In this document: positions 15,531 through 24,155 of the stretch, in pieces
Layout of the letters: every line of letters starts with the position of its first letter
How positions within the stretch are numbered: the first letter of the stretch is position 1
Assembly: GCA_026988115.1 (NCBI GenBank)
Contig: JALSLV010000110.1
Span: 1 to 34,106, forward strand
Length of the DNA stretch: 34,106 nucleotides
Reading direction: 5' to 3'
Origin: Lysobacterales bacterium
GTDB taxonomy: Bacteria > Pseudomonadota > Gammaproteobacteria > Xanthomonadales > Marinicellaceae
The notes under the pieces: model-generated
What the model was told of the DNA's origin: nothing
Database searches by the model: none
The model's input: only the letters and a program-made list of their open reading frames with translations
Position numbers and translations under genes: made by a program

Positions 15531-16790
15531 ATGACAAAGAAAAATGCACTTTACTGCCAATCCGGAGGCGTCACTGCCGTTATTAACGCCACAGCCTGTG
15601 GTGTGATTGAAACAGCCCGAAAATATTCAGATAAAATTGGTACAGTTTATGGCGCAAAAAATGGCATTATTGGTGCGCTACGTGAAGAGTTAATTGACAC
15701 TTCTTTTGAGTCCGATGAAGATATTGCTGCCTTAAAGCACACCCCTGGCGGGGCTTTTGGTTCGTGTCGCTTTAAACTTAAAGACATCGAAAAACAACGT
15801 GCTGAGTATGAGCGTTTAATCGAAGTTTTAAAAGCACACAACATAGGCACAGTTTTTTATAATGGCGGGGGTGATTCGTCCGACACTGCTTTTAAAATAT
15901 CCAAAGTTGCCAATGAATTGGGCTATCCTGTTAATTGTATTGGTGTGCCGAAAACCATCGATAATGATTTGCCGATTACAGACACCTGTCCTGGATTTGG
16001 CACCACAGCCAAATACATCGCCACTTCAATTATGGAAGCATCACTGGATGTTGAATCGATGAGTGAATCCTCTACCAAAGTTTTTGTTATGGAAGTGATG
16101 GGTAGGCACGCGGGATGGATAGCAGCCGCCGGGGGTTTGGCTGGCAAAACACACGATGACCCGCCTCAAATCATATTGTTTCCTGAAATACCTTTTGAAA
16201 AACAAGCTTTCCTGGAACGGGTAAAATATGCAGTGGAAAACCACGGTTACTGTTCAATTATCGTCTCTGAAGGCGTTCAAGATAAAGACGGTAAGTTTTT
16301 AGCTGATGCAGGCACTGTTGATGCATTTGGTCATTCGCAATTGGGTGGAGTGGCTCCTGTTATTGCCAATATGATACGGGATGAATACGGTTACAAATAC
16401 CATTGGGCAGTGTCGGATTACTTGCAACGTTCAGCTCGTCATTTAGCATCTAAAACAGATTTTGAACAAGCCTATGCTGTAGGCGAAGCTGCTGTCAAAT
16501 TAGCCCTTGAAGGGAGAAATGGTGTGATGCCAGTCATTAAACGACTTGCCGATAAGCCCTACAAATGGGAAATTGCCACAGCAGAATTAGCGAATATGGC
16601 AAATATTGAAAAAATGTTGCCCCGCAGTTATATCACTGAAGATGGTTTTGGTATTACCGAAGAATGCCGAACTTACATGCAGCCACTTATCGAGGGCGAA
16701 GCATACCCTCCTTATATTGACGGCTTACCCAACTACATAAGATTGAAAAAAAGCATGTTAGCGAAAAAACTTGAAGCTTTTGACATTTAG
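15531..16790 (+). CDS. pfp: Pyrophosphate-dependent 6-phosphofructokinase
   Basis: Phosphorylates fructose 6-phosphate with PPi (reversible), replacing the ATP enzyme of glycolysis. Key motifs: NGGGDSSDT at residues 111-119, PKTIDNDLP at 140-148 and MGRHAGW at 190-196. The Lys in PKTIDND is the mark of PPi use (ATP enzymes have Gly). The GGD motif is followed by Ser where many PPi enzymes have a second Asp, so the active-site variant differs from the best studied ones. Length 419 residues. A purine-rich AGAGAG stretch precedes the ATG. Together with ppa in the same window, the pyrophosphate economy matters here: PPase would compete with this enzyme for PPi. Confidence 0.93.
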   Translation: MTKKNALYCQSGGVTAVINATACGVIETARKYSDKIGTVYGAKNGIIGALREELIDTSFESDEDIAALKHTPGGAFGSCRFKLKDIEKQRAEYERLIEVLKAHNIGTVFYNGGGDSSDTAFKISKVANELGYPVNCIGVPKTIDNDLPITDTCPGFGTTAKYIATSIMEASLDVESMSESSTKVFVMEVMGRHAGWIAAAGGLAGKTHDDPPQIILFPEIPFEKQAFLERVKYAVENHGYCSIIVSEGVQDKDGKFLADAGTVDAFGHSQLGGVAPVIANMIRDEYGYKYHWAVSDYLQRSARHLASKTDFEQAYAVGEAAVKLALEGRNGVMPVIKRLADKPYKWEIATAELANMANIEKMLPRSYITEDGFGITEECRTYMQPLIEGEAYPPYIDGLPNYIRLKKSMLAKKLEAFDI

Positions 16791-16854
16791 GCCTTTGCAC
16801 AACTCGTGGAACGTGTAATAAAGTTTCATAATTCTTTGCCTTTATGTTATTCTT

Positions 16855-16880
16855 AAAGGAGTTGATTAAACATGATGTAA
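16855..16880 (+). promoter_or_regulatory. Strong Shine-Dalgarno before a two-codon ORF, upstream of the FIST gene
   Basis: AAAGGAG (16855-16861) is followed 10 bases later by ATG ATG TAA (16872-16880). The FIST gene starts 12 bases after that stop, at 16893, and has no Shine-Dalgarno of its own; the in-frame TAA at 16881 rules out an earlier start. The arrangement suggests start-stop loading of ribosomes that then reinitiate at 16893. Confidence 0.4.
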
Positions 16881-16892
16881 TAATTTATAGTA

Positions 16893-18035
16893 ATGGACAA
16901 AGCTTTAAAGGCACAAATTTTAAAAACAGCCGCTGTAGAGGCTACGGAGGCTGTTTCTCAATTAAGGCAGCAACTGGCAATCAGAGAAGTCTCTGGACTT
17001 CTCTTTTTTTGTTCATCAAGTTACAATTTAAAAGAACTTTCCATTAACCTTTGTCAGGCATTTGATTTCCCTATTGTCGGGTGTACAACAGCCGGGGAAA
17101 TTTCAGATACAATGGAGTCCAATAGTATCGTTGCACTGGCATTTAATGCCAATAACTTTGCATTTCATCACCACTTGATTGAAGACTTAGCCGACTTTAA
17201 GCTTTCTGATGCAATGAAAATTGCCAATGAAATTGAAAATAGTCTTAAGTTTTCTGACGATTACGTCATTAATAAAAACTTTGGTTTTTTGTTAACCGAT
17301 GGCCTTTCTAAAGTAGAAGAAAAACTAACAGCGCTTATTTATCAAGCTCTTGGAGGCGTTAATATTTTAGGGGGTTCTGCTGCCGATGACACCTCAGAAA
17401 GAACACAGGTTTATTGTTCGGGTAAATTTTACTCTAATGCTTCTGTTTTCACTTTAATTGAAATTAAAGACTCCTTTGGTATATTTAGAATACAACATTT
17501 CATCCCAACACAAAAGGAACTCATTACGACGCAAGTGGATTTTCAGAATCGCGTCGTTAATGAAATAAATGGCATGCCTGCCGCTATTGCCTATGCTGAT
17601 GCGAACAATTTGGATGTCAATAATTTATCTCAATTAGATTTTGCTACTTATCCACTCATGTTGAATATAGCCGATCAATGGTATATACGTTCTATTGCTA
17701 GGGTTCGTGAAGATTTTAGCCTTCAGTTTCATTGTGCGATTGATTTCGGGCTGCCCTTATCTATTGGCAAAGGCGTTGATATGGTTAAAACAATTGAAAA
17801 GGAAGTGAATGAAATTCTTGAATCTTTTGATGAAATATATTTTACATTGGGTTGTGACTGCATCTTTAGAAAACTAGAAATAGTCGATAAAAACCACCAA
17901 AAGCGTATTGAGCCATTGCTAAAGAAAATTAACTTTATCGGATTTAATAGTTTTGGTGAACAATACAATGGCATTCATTTTAATCAAACAATGGTTGGTA
18001 TTACTGTTGGCAAAGCAAAAAATATCGATGCCTAA
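16893..18035 (+). CDS. FIST-domain sensor protein (NosP-like candidate)
   Basis: A 380-residue soluble protein with FIST_N and FIST_C domains over nearly its whole length. The pattern GLLFFCSSSYNL, DFPIVGCTTAGEIS, GGVNILGGSAADD and the C-terminal FNSFGEQYNGIHFNQT (the FIST_C end, F-[SN]-[TS]-x-GE) are typical. FIST proteins are sensory; one subgroup (NosP) binds heme and nitric oxide, and its genes often lie beside histidine kinases or c-di-GMP enzymes. Here the next gene is a GGDEF-EAL protein with an 8-base overlap, which supports a ligand-to-c-di-GMP circuit. Heme binding is not visible in sequence and is inference; small amino-acid-like ligands are an alternative. Confidence 0.88.
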   Translation: MDKALKAQILKTAAVEATEAVSQLRQQLAIREVSGLLFFCSSSYNLKELSINLCQAFDFPIVGCTTAGEISDTMESNSIVALAFNANNFAFHHHLIEDLADFKLSDAMKIANEIENSLKFSDDYVINKNFGFLLTDGLSKVEEKLTALIYQALGGVNILGGSAADDTSERTQVYCSGKFYSNASVFTLIEIKDSFGIFRIQHFIPTQKELITTQVDFQNRVVNEINGMPAAIAYADANNLDVNNLSQLDFATYPLMLNIADQWYIRSIARVREDFSLQFHCAIDFGLPLSIGKGVDMVKTIEKEVNEILESFDEIYFTLGCDCIFRKLEIVDKNHQKRIEPLLKKINFIGFNSFGEQYNGIHFNQTMVGITVGKAKNIDA

Positions 18036-19533
18036 ACAAACAATGCAAAATTTAAAAACTCAAGTTAAGACGCTCCAGTCCTCTTTGGAAAGGCAAAAAA
18101 AGATTTCTAATGCTTTATTAAATCGAGTTAAAAAAAACCTCAAATACCATTTGAATCCACATGAAACCTTTGAACACAATTCTATTTTACTTAATCAAAT
18201 AAAAGAAACAAAAAAAGAACTCTACAACTCCATTGAAGCAGCACAGAAAAACTCCTATCTTGCTCGACATGATACCTTGACAGGATTGTATAATCGAAAT
18301 GTATTCAACAAAAAACTCAACAGTGTTGTCAATAAAACTGGTTCACACGCCCTTTTTTTCTTAGACCTTGATCAATTTAAGGTTGTCAATGATACCGCTG
18401 GTCACCTTGCTGGTGATGAAATGATCAAACAGATAGCCGAAATTTTATTAAACACCATCGAATCACAGGGGACGCTTGCAAGGTTAGGAGGTGATGAATT
18501 TGGCTATATCATGGAGGACTGTTCTAAAGTACAAGCGAAGAATAAAGCCAAACAGTTTCTTTCCTTAATTGATAAATTTCATTTTAGATGGGATAAAAAA
18601 CTCTTTACTGTTAGTGTTAGTGTAGGATTAGTTATAATTGACCCAAAGACGAATAATAGCGTTGATGCCTTTAAGAATGCCGATATAGCCTGTTATATCG
18701 CAAAAAATGCAGGAAGAAATCAATACCATATTTATACAAAAGGACTCAGTGACGACCTTTCGAAACACAACAAAGAACTCAAGTGGTTACCAAAAATTAC
18801 TAAAGCGCTTGAGTCAAACCAATTTGAACTCTATGTTCAACCTATTAAACGCGTAAACCCATTAGCCGATCATTGCAATTATGAAATTTTAATTCGCTTA
18901 AATGATGGCAATAACATCATAAACCCAGAAACTTTTTTGCCACCTGCAGAACGGTATAACCTCATCACCAAAATCGATTGTTGGGTGATACAACATGCAT
19001 TTAATTGGTTATCTAATAACATTAAAAATTTTGACCCTCAAGTCAGGTTTTCAATAAATATTTCAGGGCACTCCTTGGGTAAGGAAAACGTCTTAAACCT
19101 AATAATTAAATCATTTGAAACATCGGTAATTACGGGGAAGAACATTTGCTTTGAAGTGACTGAAACAACAGCTATTTCAAACTTCTCTTCAGCTAATCAA
19201 TTTATCCGTAAATTAAAAAAGTATGGCTGTTTATTTTCTCTGGATGATTTTGGCAGTGGTTTATCCTCCTTAAGTTACTTGAAAAACATGAATTTTGACA
19301 TTTTAAAAGTTGATGGCTCATTTATCCGCGATTTATTAGATGACCCACTCAATGAAGAAATGGTTAAATCCATCAATAATATCGGCCACATCATGGGCAT
19401 GAAAACGATAGCGGAGTATGTTGAAAGCCAAGGCGTCTATGATAAGTTAGTCGATCTTGGATTTGATGGGTTGCAAGGCTTTTATATTGGCAAACCCGTG
19501 CCAATAGATAATTTAATCAATATTAACCCCTAA
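18028..19533 (+). CDS. Cytoplasmic GGDEF-EAL protein, partner of the FIST sensor
   Basis: Makes and/or breaks cyclic di-GMP. I take the ATG at 18028, which overlaps the FIST stop by 8 bases; an in-frame ATG at 17953 would overlap much further. From that start (501 residues): an N-terminal coiled coil of about 75 residues rich in Gln/Lys/Leu, then GGDEF with ARLGGDEFGYI at 152-162, then EAL. No RxxD inhibitory site precedes GGDEF. The EAL half keeps the catalytic set: EILIR (ExLxR), INISG, EVTETTAI, LDDFGSG, LKVDGSFI, AEYVES and LQGFYIGKP. So both activities may be retained. It has no membrane segment and no sensor domain; the coiled coil is the likely contact to the FIST protein. It overlaps tsaB tail to tail by 4 bases. 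Confidence 0.92.
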   Translation: MPKQTMQNLKTQVKTLQSSLERQKKISNALLNRVKKNLKYHLNPHETFEHNSILLNQIKETKKELYNSIEAAQKNSYLARHDTLTGLYNRNVFNKKLNSVVNKTGSHALFFLDLDQFKVVNDTAGHLAGDEMIKQIAEILLNTIESQGTLARLGGDEFGYIMEDCSKVQAKNKAKQFLSLIDKFHFRWDKKLFTVSVSVGLVIIDPKTNNSVDAFKNADIACYIAKNAGRNQYHIYTKGLSDDLSKHNKELKWLPKITKALESNQFELYVQPIKRVNPLADHCNYEILIRLNDGNNIINPETFLPPAERYNLITKIDCWVIQHAFNWLSNNIKNFDPQVRFSINISGHSLGKENVLNLIIKSFETSVITGKNICFEVTETTAISNFSSANQFIRKLKKYGCLFSLDDFGSGLSSLSYLKNMNFDILKVDGSFIRDLLDDPLNEEMVKSINNIGHIMGMKTIAEYVESQGVYDKLVDLGFDGLQGFYIGKPVPIDNLININP

Positions 19534-20186
19534 GGCTCACGTAAATAAACGGGTTCAATACCATCAATATTAACCGCGAGTTTAGTAAAATCATCCTTAA
19601 CCATGAGTAGCATATCTTTTGCTTGTGAAAAGACATTGGCCTGATAGGGCATTGGGTTATTATTTGCATGCTCTTTTAATTCTTCATAGACACTAAAACC
19701 GCTACCGATAAAATTATCAATCCCACTCAAATCAACGGCACGTGCTGCACTAACTGTTTCAGGTGTGAGTTGCCTAATCTCCTTACCATGCACTTGGTAT
19801 TTTGCCCAATACACTTCATTCATTCGGGCATCGGTCGCAACCAAGATAATTCGAGGTTGCGATGTATCCAGTTGTTGATAGGTTGCAAATGCAAGCGTTT
19901 GTAAATTGGAAACTGCCACCACAGGAATATCCAACGCTAAAGCCAACCCTTGTGTCACAGCCACCCCGATTCGTACGCCTGTAAAAGCACCAGGACCTTG
20001 TCCCACAACAATCCCGTTAATTTCACTTTTAGTTATTTTTGCCTCACCCAATAATTCATCAATAAAGGGTAAAATCAACTCCGCATGCAAGCGTGGCTGA
20101 ACCGTTGAACGATGATACATCTTGCCATCAACCCACAACGCGGCAGAACACATCTCGGTTGCTGTATCAATGGCAAGTAATATCAT
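19530..20186 (-). CDS. tsaB: tRNA threonylcarbamoyladenosine biosynthesis protein TsaB
   Basis: Non-catalytic ASKHA-fold partner of TsaD in t6A37 modification of tRNAs that read ANN codons. The N-terminus MILLAIDTATEMCSAAL, the stretch HAELILPFIDELL, and the core GIVVGQGPGAFTGVRIGVAV are diagnostic. Length 218 residues, close to the E. coli protein (231). It starts 6 bases after the ppa stop on the same strand, so ppa and tsaB are probably one transcript. Confidence 0.95.
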   Translation of the reverse strand: MILLAIDTATEMCSAALWVDGKMYHRSTVQPRLHAELILPFIDELLGEAKITKSEINGIVVGQGPGAFTGVRIGVAVTQGLALALDIPVVAVSNLQTLAFATYQQLDTSQPRIILVATDARMNEVYWAKYQVHGKEIRQLTPETVSAARAVDLSGIDNFIGSGFSVYEELKEHANNNPMPYQANVFSQAKDMLLMVKDDFTKLAVNIDGIEPVYLREP

Positions 20187-20192
20187 GTATCT

Positions 20193-20741
20193 TTAAAAGA
20201 GTGGTTTATCTTTTTCTGCTTCAAAAGCCGTTACAGAATCAAGAATTTCTTGTTTGGCTTCATCAGGACCGCCCCAGCCTTCAATTTTAACCCATTTGCC
20301 TTTTTCTAAATCTTTATAATGTTGGAAAAAATGAGCGATTTGATCAGTGATGCATTCAGGTAAATCCCTAACTGAATTAACCCCACTATAGAGGTTGGTA
20401 ACATTGCCGACAGGTACGGCAACGATTTTTGCATCTTCGCCTGCTTCATCGGTCATCTTTAATACGCCAATTGGACGGCATTTAACCACAGAACCCGGCA
20501 GTAGCGGTGTTGGCATAACCACCAAAACATCTACTGGATCGCCATCGCCACATAAAGTATGCGGAACAAATCCATAATTGCACGGATAGCGCATAGAAGT
20601 ATTAAGTACGCGATCAACAAAAATCAATCCAGAATCTTTATCCACCTCGTATTTTACTGCTTCGCCATTAACTGGTATTTCGATAACGACATTTATATCA
20701 TTTGGTACATCACTACCAACACTTACATGTTTTAAACCCAT
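20193..20741 (-). CDS. ppa: Inorganic pyrophosphatase, family I
   Basis: Hydrolyses PPi to two phosphates in the cytoplasm and so pulls biosynthesis forward. Family I motifs are present: [29 protein letters not shown] and the metal-binding signature DGDPVDVLV. Length 182 residues, normal. A possible -10 (TATAAT on the minus strand, 20774-20769) and AGGA before the ATG support the start. The pfp gene in the same window uses the same substrate as a phosphate donor, so the two compete. Confidence 0.96.
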   Translation of the reverse strand: MGLKHVSVGSDVPNDINVVIEIPVNGEAVKYEVDKDSGLIFVDRVLNTSMRYPCNYGFVPHTLCGDGDPVDVLVVMPTPLLPGSVVKCRPIGVLKMTDEAGEDAKIVAVPVGNVTNLYSGVNSVRDLPECITDQIAHFFQHYKDLEKGKWVKIEGWGGPDEAKQEILDSVTAFEAEKDKPLF

Positions 20742-20847
20742 GAGAGGAGTTCCTATAAAAAATCGGGAATTATACTGATATTAAGAAAAAAACAATAGCT
20801 TGCAGTGATTTATCGCTTTGAAAACCTTAAAAACAAAGAAATTAGTC

Positions 20848-20856
20848 TGTTATAAT
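20848..20856 (+). promoter_or_regulatory. Extended -10 promoter upstream of the gmd-like gene
   Basis: TGTTATAAT (TGn plus a perfect -10) lies 32 bases before the start codon. The same 12-base string CTGTTATAATGC also occurs before the diguanylate cyclase gene (1610-1621). No good -35 is visible. The gene itself lacks a Shine-Dalgarno. Confidence 0.5.
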
Positions 20857-20888
20857 GCCAATTTTAAACTATTTCACCCTTAAGCTCC

Positions 20889-21899
20889 ATGCAAACCAAA
20901 ACAGCACTAATCACAGGAATAACAGGTCAAGACGGTAGTTTATTGGCAAAACACCTTATCAATTTAGGCTATAGGATTATTGCACCAACAAGAAAAAACC
21001 CAGACAAATCCAATTTAAATAATTTAGGAATTATCGATTCATCCTTAATTGAATTCCTCATTTACAAACAATTTTCTGACTTTGAGGCAATTATAGCCCA
21101 ACATAAACCAACCGAGATTTATCATTTTGCAGCGATGAGCCACGTTGGTCAATCACACAAAAACCCAGCCGTGGTTTTTGATGTCAACTGCAATTGGACT
21201 TTGGAATTATTAGCTTCTGTCATAAAACACTCCCCTAATTCCAAGTTTTTCTTTGCTTCAAGTTGTGAAATTTACCGCAACGACTTACCCTCACCTGTTC
21301 GAGAAGAAGATGAAAAGAGACCAAACAATCCTTATGGTATTTCCAAATTATCAGCCCATCAAATGGTTGATTATTATCGGCATGTTAAAGGACTTTTTGC
21401 TTGTAACGGTATTTTATTTAACCACGAATCAGAATTACGTCCAGCTTCGTTTGTGAGCAAAAAAATATGCAGCAATGTTGCTCGCCTAGTGAAAAGTGGT
21501 GGCAAACCACTCACTCTTGGCAATATTGAAGCAAAAAAAGACTGGGGTTATGCACCCGATTACATCAAAATCATACACGAAATTATGCAGCAAAATAACG
21601 CTCAAAACTTCAATGTTTCAACCAACAAGCTGCATTCGGTAAAAGACATGGTAAATGCGGCATTTTCTGCCCTAAATTATGAGATTTCTTGGCAGGGTGA
21701 AGGAATAAAAACTCACGCCATTAACTCTGCAGGCGATACCGTGGTTAGCATAAATGAAAAATACTTTAGACCACTTGATAACCGCTTTTTACGTGGAGAC
21801 AACAGTAAAATCAAGCAATTCATGCAAAACCACACCCAAACACCTTTTACTCAATGGGTTAAGTCCATGACTCTGAGTGAATACAAGCTGTTAAATTAG
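20889..21899 (+). CDS. gmd: GDP-mannose 4,6-dehydratase-like SDR enzyme
   Basis: NAD(P)-dependent sugar-nucleotide dehydratase of the extended SDR family; GDP-mannose 4,6-dehydratase makes the precursor of deoxyhexoses such as L-fucose and D-rhamnose. Seen: the nucleotide-binding TGITGQDGSLLA (residues 9-20), EIYHFAAMSHVGQS, ASSCEIY (catalytic Ser125 in place of the usual Thr, and Glu127), and the Y149-x-x-x-K153 pair in NPYGISK. The later FNHESELRPASFVSKKI is the strongest mark for the GMD subgroup. At 336 residues it is slightly short. No reductase or epimerase partner lies next to it; other sugar genes follow after btuB. The symbol is by family resemblance and moderately sure. Confidence 0.85.
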   Translation: MQTKTALITGITGQDGSLLAKHLINLGYRIIAPTRKNPDKSNLNNLGIIDSSLIEFLIYKQFSDFEAIIAQHKPTEIYHFAAMSHVGQSHKNPAVVFDVNCNWTLELLASVIKHSPNSKFFFASSCEIYRNDLPSPVREEDEKRPNNPYGISKLSAHQMVDYYRHVKGLFACNGILFNHESELRPASFVSKKICSNVARLVKSGGKPLTLGNIEAKKDWGYAPDYIKIIHEIMQQNNAQNFNVSTNKLHSVKDMVNAAFSALNYEISWQGEGIKTHAINSAGDTVVSINEKYFRPLDNRFLRGDNSKIKQFMQNHTQTPFTQWVKSMTLSEYKLLN

Positions 21900-21992
21900 C
21901 ATTAAATTGTAACTTTTAGTCACCATTTAACGTTTTTTTCATTGAGAACACTCGACTGCATGCTTACAATGCACCCAAGTAAGACCTCAATC

Positions 21993-22150
21993 AAATAGGT
22001 GCCAAATTAATTTTTGGTGAAAAGGGAATCTGGTTAAAATCCAGAACTACCCCCGTAACGGTAATAAAGTATATTTTTAACAAAGCCACTGAAAGCAATT
22101 TTGGGAAGGCGTTAAAAGCAAGCTTTAAAGTCCGGAGACCTGCCTATTTT
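21993..22150 (+). ncRNA. Cobalamin (B12) riboswitch
   Basis: The conserved boxes appear in order: AGGTGCC (21997-22003), GGTGAAAAGGGAA (22016-22028), a pairing CTGG/CCAG arm, ACTACCCCCGTAACGGTAA (near 22045-22063), AGCCACTG (22084-22091), TGGGAAGGC (22102-22110) and the B12 box AGTCCGGAGACCTGCC (22129-22144). It lies directly before btuB. The leader between B12 box and start has a small hairpin ending at the Shine-Dalgarno, which suggests control at translation. Confidence 0.95.
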
Positions 22151-22167
22151 TTATATTAATCAACAAA

Positions 22168-22186
22168 GTCGCGGTGGGCGACGGAG
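22168..22186 (+). promoter_or_regulatory. Hairpin abutting the btuB ribosome binding site
   Basis: GTCGC (22168-22172) can pair with GCGAC (22178-22182), ending immediately before the Shine-Dalgarno GGAG (22183-22186) and ATG at 22192. It is the natural candidate for the riboswitch expression platform, either as the kissing hairpin or by stacking on the ribosome site. No T-run follows, so it is not a terminator. Confidence 0.5.
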
Positions 22187-22191
22187 AAAAA

Positions 22192-24042
22192 ATGAAAACA
22201 AACAAACTTTTGTCGTTGTCTACGGCATTATTATTCGCACTCAACTCTCATGCCGATGAAGACAAGGCGCAACTCGATGATACTGTAGTTTCCGCTTCAC
22301 GTTATGAACAATCCCAAAATGATATCATTCCATCGGTCAGTGTTATAGACCGAGAAGATATTTTAAACCTACAGGCCAACAGTATTGTTGACCTTTTAGT
22401 ACTACAGCAAGGCATAGACGTGGCTCGCTCTGGTGGAAATGGCACACAAACCAGCGTTTTTATGCGTGGCACAAATTCAAATCATGCTTTAGTCTTAATT
22501 GATGGTGTGAGAGTTTCTTCCTCCTTTACTGGAAGTTTTGCCTGGGAAAACCTACCAGTCTCACAAATCGAACGCGTTGAAATCGTCCGTGGAACACGAG
22601 TCAGTTATTACGGCTCAGATGCCATTGGCGGTGTTATCAACATTATAACTCGCAAACAAGATAATATGTATATCCGTTACACAGGTGGATCATTTGACAG
22701 CCACGATTTTGATATTGGCTATGGCAATTCGACTGATAATGGGCAATATTCCATTGTTGTTGGCAGCCAAAAAACAGATGGCTTTTCAGCCACAAACGCC
22801 AATAATGCATTTTCATACAACCCCGATAATGATGGTTATGAAAACCTGAGTTTAAATCTCAATGGCTCGCTAAACATGGCTAATGGAAAAATCAACTTTA
22901 ACTATTTAGAGACTAAATCAGACATTGATTTTGATTCCTTTTATGAAGTTGGAAACTCTGATTCAAGTCAACGCGTAATTAAATTGGCATGGCAAGGTCA
23001 AATACTCAGCGACTGGAACACAGAAGTTGCCTTAAGTCACAATAAAAACAGTTTAACAACCAAGGCGTTCTCCAATGGCTTTAACTCCGATAGAAATACG
23101 CTCGATATTTTATTAGATAAACAAATCGATACCAATCACATTGGCTTAGGCGTGAGTTACCGCCAAGAAAATTCAGAATTAGAAAACAAGCTGGTTGCCG
23201 CTTTAAATTACAGTGACTCACGAAATAACTTAGGCTTATTTGCTAATTGGCAAGGGACATTTGACAACAACATCTTATCAGTTAGTGGTCGATACGATGA
23301 CAACAATGTCTATGGAGCTGATACCTCTGCAGATGCCAGTTGGGCGTATAAATTTTCAAATTCATCACTAGTCAACTTATCTGTTGGTTCTGCTTTTCAC
23401 GCACCCAACTTAAATGAGTTGTTCTCTCCACAATACCAAACGCTTATTTTTTCACCTGAACTTGGTCAATTTGTGAGTTTTTATTCGTTTGAAGGCAACC
23501 CTAATTTAAAACCCGAAGAATCCTTAAATTATGAAATTGGTTATAAATTGCCCATTAATGAAAACCACAGCATCGCCTTTAATGCCTTTTATTACAAAAT
23601 TGACAACTTAATTGATTATCAAGGTTCAACGTTTAAACCTGTAAATGTTAATAAATCCACTATTAAAGGGCTTGAAGTCAATTATAATTTAACGGTTGAT
23701 GACATGAAAATCAACATCAATGCCACCCATCAAGATGCCAATAATGACCAAACAGATACACCCTTATTGCGCCGACCTGATAACAAAATTAATTTTAGTG
23801 TCGATAAGTTCTATAATAAATTTTCAATTGGTTCGAGTGTTCGTTATGCGTCAAAAAATTACGATTTTGGTACAGAACTCGATGGTTATACGGTGATTGA
23901 TTTACGTGCAGCGTATAAACTCAATGATAACTGGCGTATGGCATTGAAGGTTGAAAATGCCACAGATAAAGAGTATCAAGTCATTAATGGTTACAACACA
24001 TCGCCAGCAGCAGGCTATCTAACCATTGAATGGAATCAGTAA
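22192..24042 (+). CDS. btuB: TonB-dependent vitamin B12 receptor BtuB
   Basis: Outer-membrane transporter for cobalamins. The start is the ATG at 22192, six bases after GGAG; a GTG at 22174 is in frame but lies in the riboswitch leader. A signal peptide (KLLSLSTALLFALNSHA) is followed by a TonB box-like DTVVSA, the plug domain (VFMRGTNSNHALVLIDGVRV, YGSDAIGGVINIITRK) and a beta-barrel to the end (NATDKEYQVINGYNTSPAAGY). Total 616 residues, as for BtuB. The upstream cobalamin riboswitch makes the substrate assignment firm. It is monocistronic, closed by a strong terminator. Confidence 0.95.
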   Translation: MKTNKLLSLSTALLFALNSHADEDKAQLDDTVVSASRYEQSQNDIIPSVSVIDREDILNLQANSIVDLLVLQQGIDVARSGGNGTQTSVFMRGTNSNHALVLIDGVRVSSSFTGSFAWENLPVSQIERVEIVRGTRVSYYGSDAIGGVINIITRKQDNMYIRYTGGSFDSHDFDIGYGNSTDNGQYSIVVGSQKTDGFSATNANNAFSYNPDNDGYENLSLNLNGSLNMANGKINFNYLETKSDIDFDSFYEVGNSDSSQRVIKLAWQGQILSDWNTEVALSHNKNSLTTKAFSNGFNSDRNTLDILLDKQIDTNHIGLGVSYRQENSELENKLVAALNYSDSRNNLGLFANWQGTFDNNILSVSGRYDDNNVYGADTSADASWAYKFSNSSLVNLSVGSAFHAPNLNELFSPQYQTLIFSPELGQFVSFYSFEGNPNLKPEESLNYEIGYKLPINENHSIAFNAFYYKIDNLIDYQGSTFKPVNVNKSTIKGLEVNYNLTVDDMKININATHQDANNDQTDTPLLRRPDNKINFSVDKFYNKFSIGSSVRYASKNYDFGTELDGYTVIDLRAAYKLNDNWRMALKVENATDKEYQVINGYNTSPAAGYLTIEWNQ

Positions 24043-24054
24043 CATAGAAACATT

Positions 24055-24085
24055 TAAAAAAGGGTCTTGGCAGACCCTTTTTTTT
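24055..24085 (+). terminator. Intrinsic terminator after btuB
   Basis: AGGGTCT (24061-24067), loop TGGC, AGACCCT (24072-24078) form a perfect 7-bp stem; six A before and the T-run after (through 24085) extend it. A textbook Rho-independent terminator 13 bases after the btuB stop. Confidence 0.93.
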
Positions 24086-24114
24086 ATGCCTTAACATAAT
24101 TTACACAATTAAGG

Positions 24115-24150
24115 TGTTATAATTCATATTCATATTCATATTCACATTCA
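24115..24150 (+). promoter_or_regulatory. Extended -10 followed by TTCATA hexamer repeats in the leader
   Basis: TGTTATAAT (24115-24123) is an extended -10 for the glycosyltransferase gene at 24156. Starting at its last base, the hexamer TTCATA is repeated three times, then TTCACA and a partial copy (24123-24150). The repeat therefore makes up most of the expected 5' leader, and there is no Shine-Dalgarno. Changes in copy number would alter the distance between promoter and start codon. Confidence 0.5.
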
Positions 24151-24155
24151 AACAA

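Noticed and set aside
16844-17047. 67-codon plus-strand frame starting before the FIST gene
   Set aside because: It overlaps the FIST coding region in another frame, has low-complexity shadow composition, and its ATG lies upstream of the AAAGGAG rather than after it.
17953-18027. Upstream ATG giving 25 more residues to the GGDEF-EAL protein
   Set aside because: It would lie deep in the conserved FIST C-terminus; the ATG at 18028 with an 8-base overlap is the natural coupled start.
22174-22191. GTG start six codons upstream for btuB
   Set aside because: It falls in the loop of the hairpin in the riboswitch leader; the ATG at 22192 has a well placed GGAG and begins a normal signal peptide.
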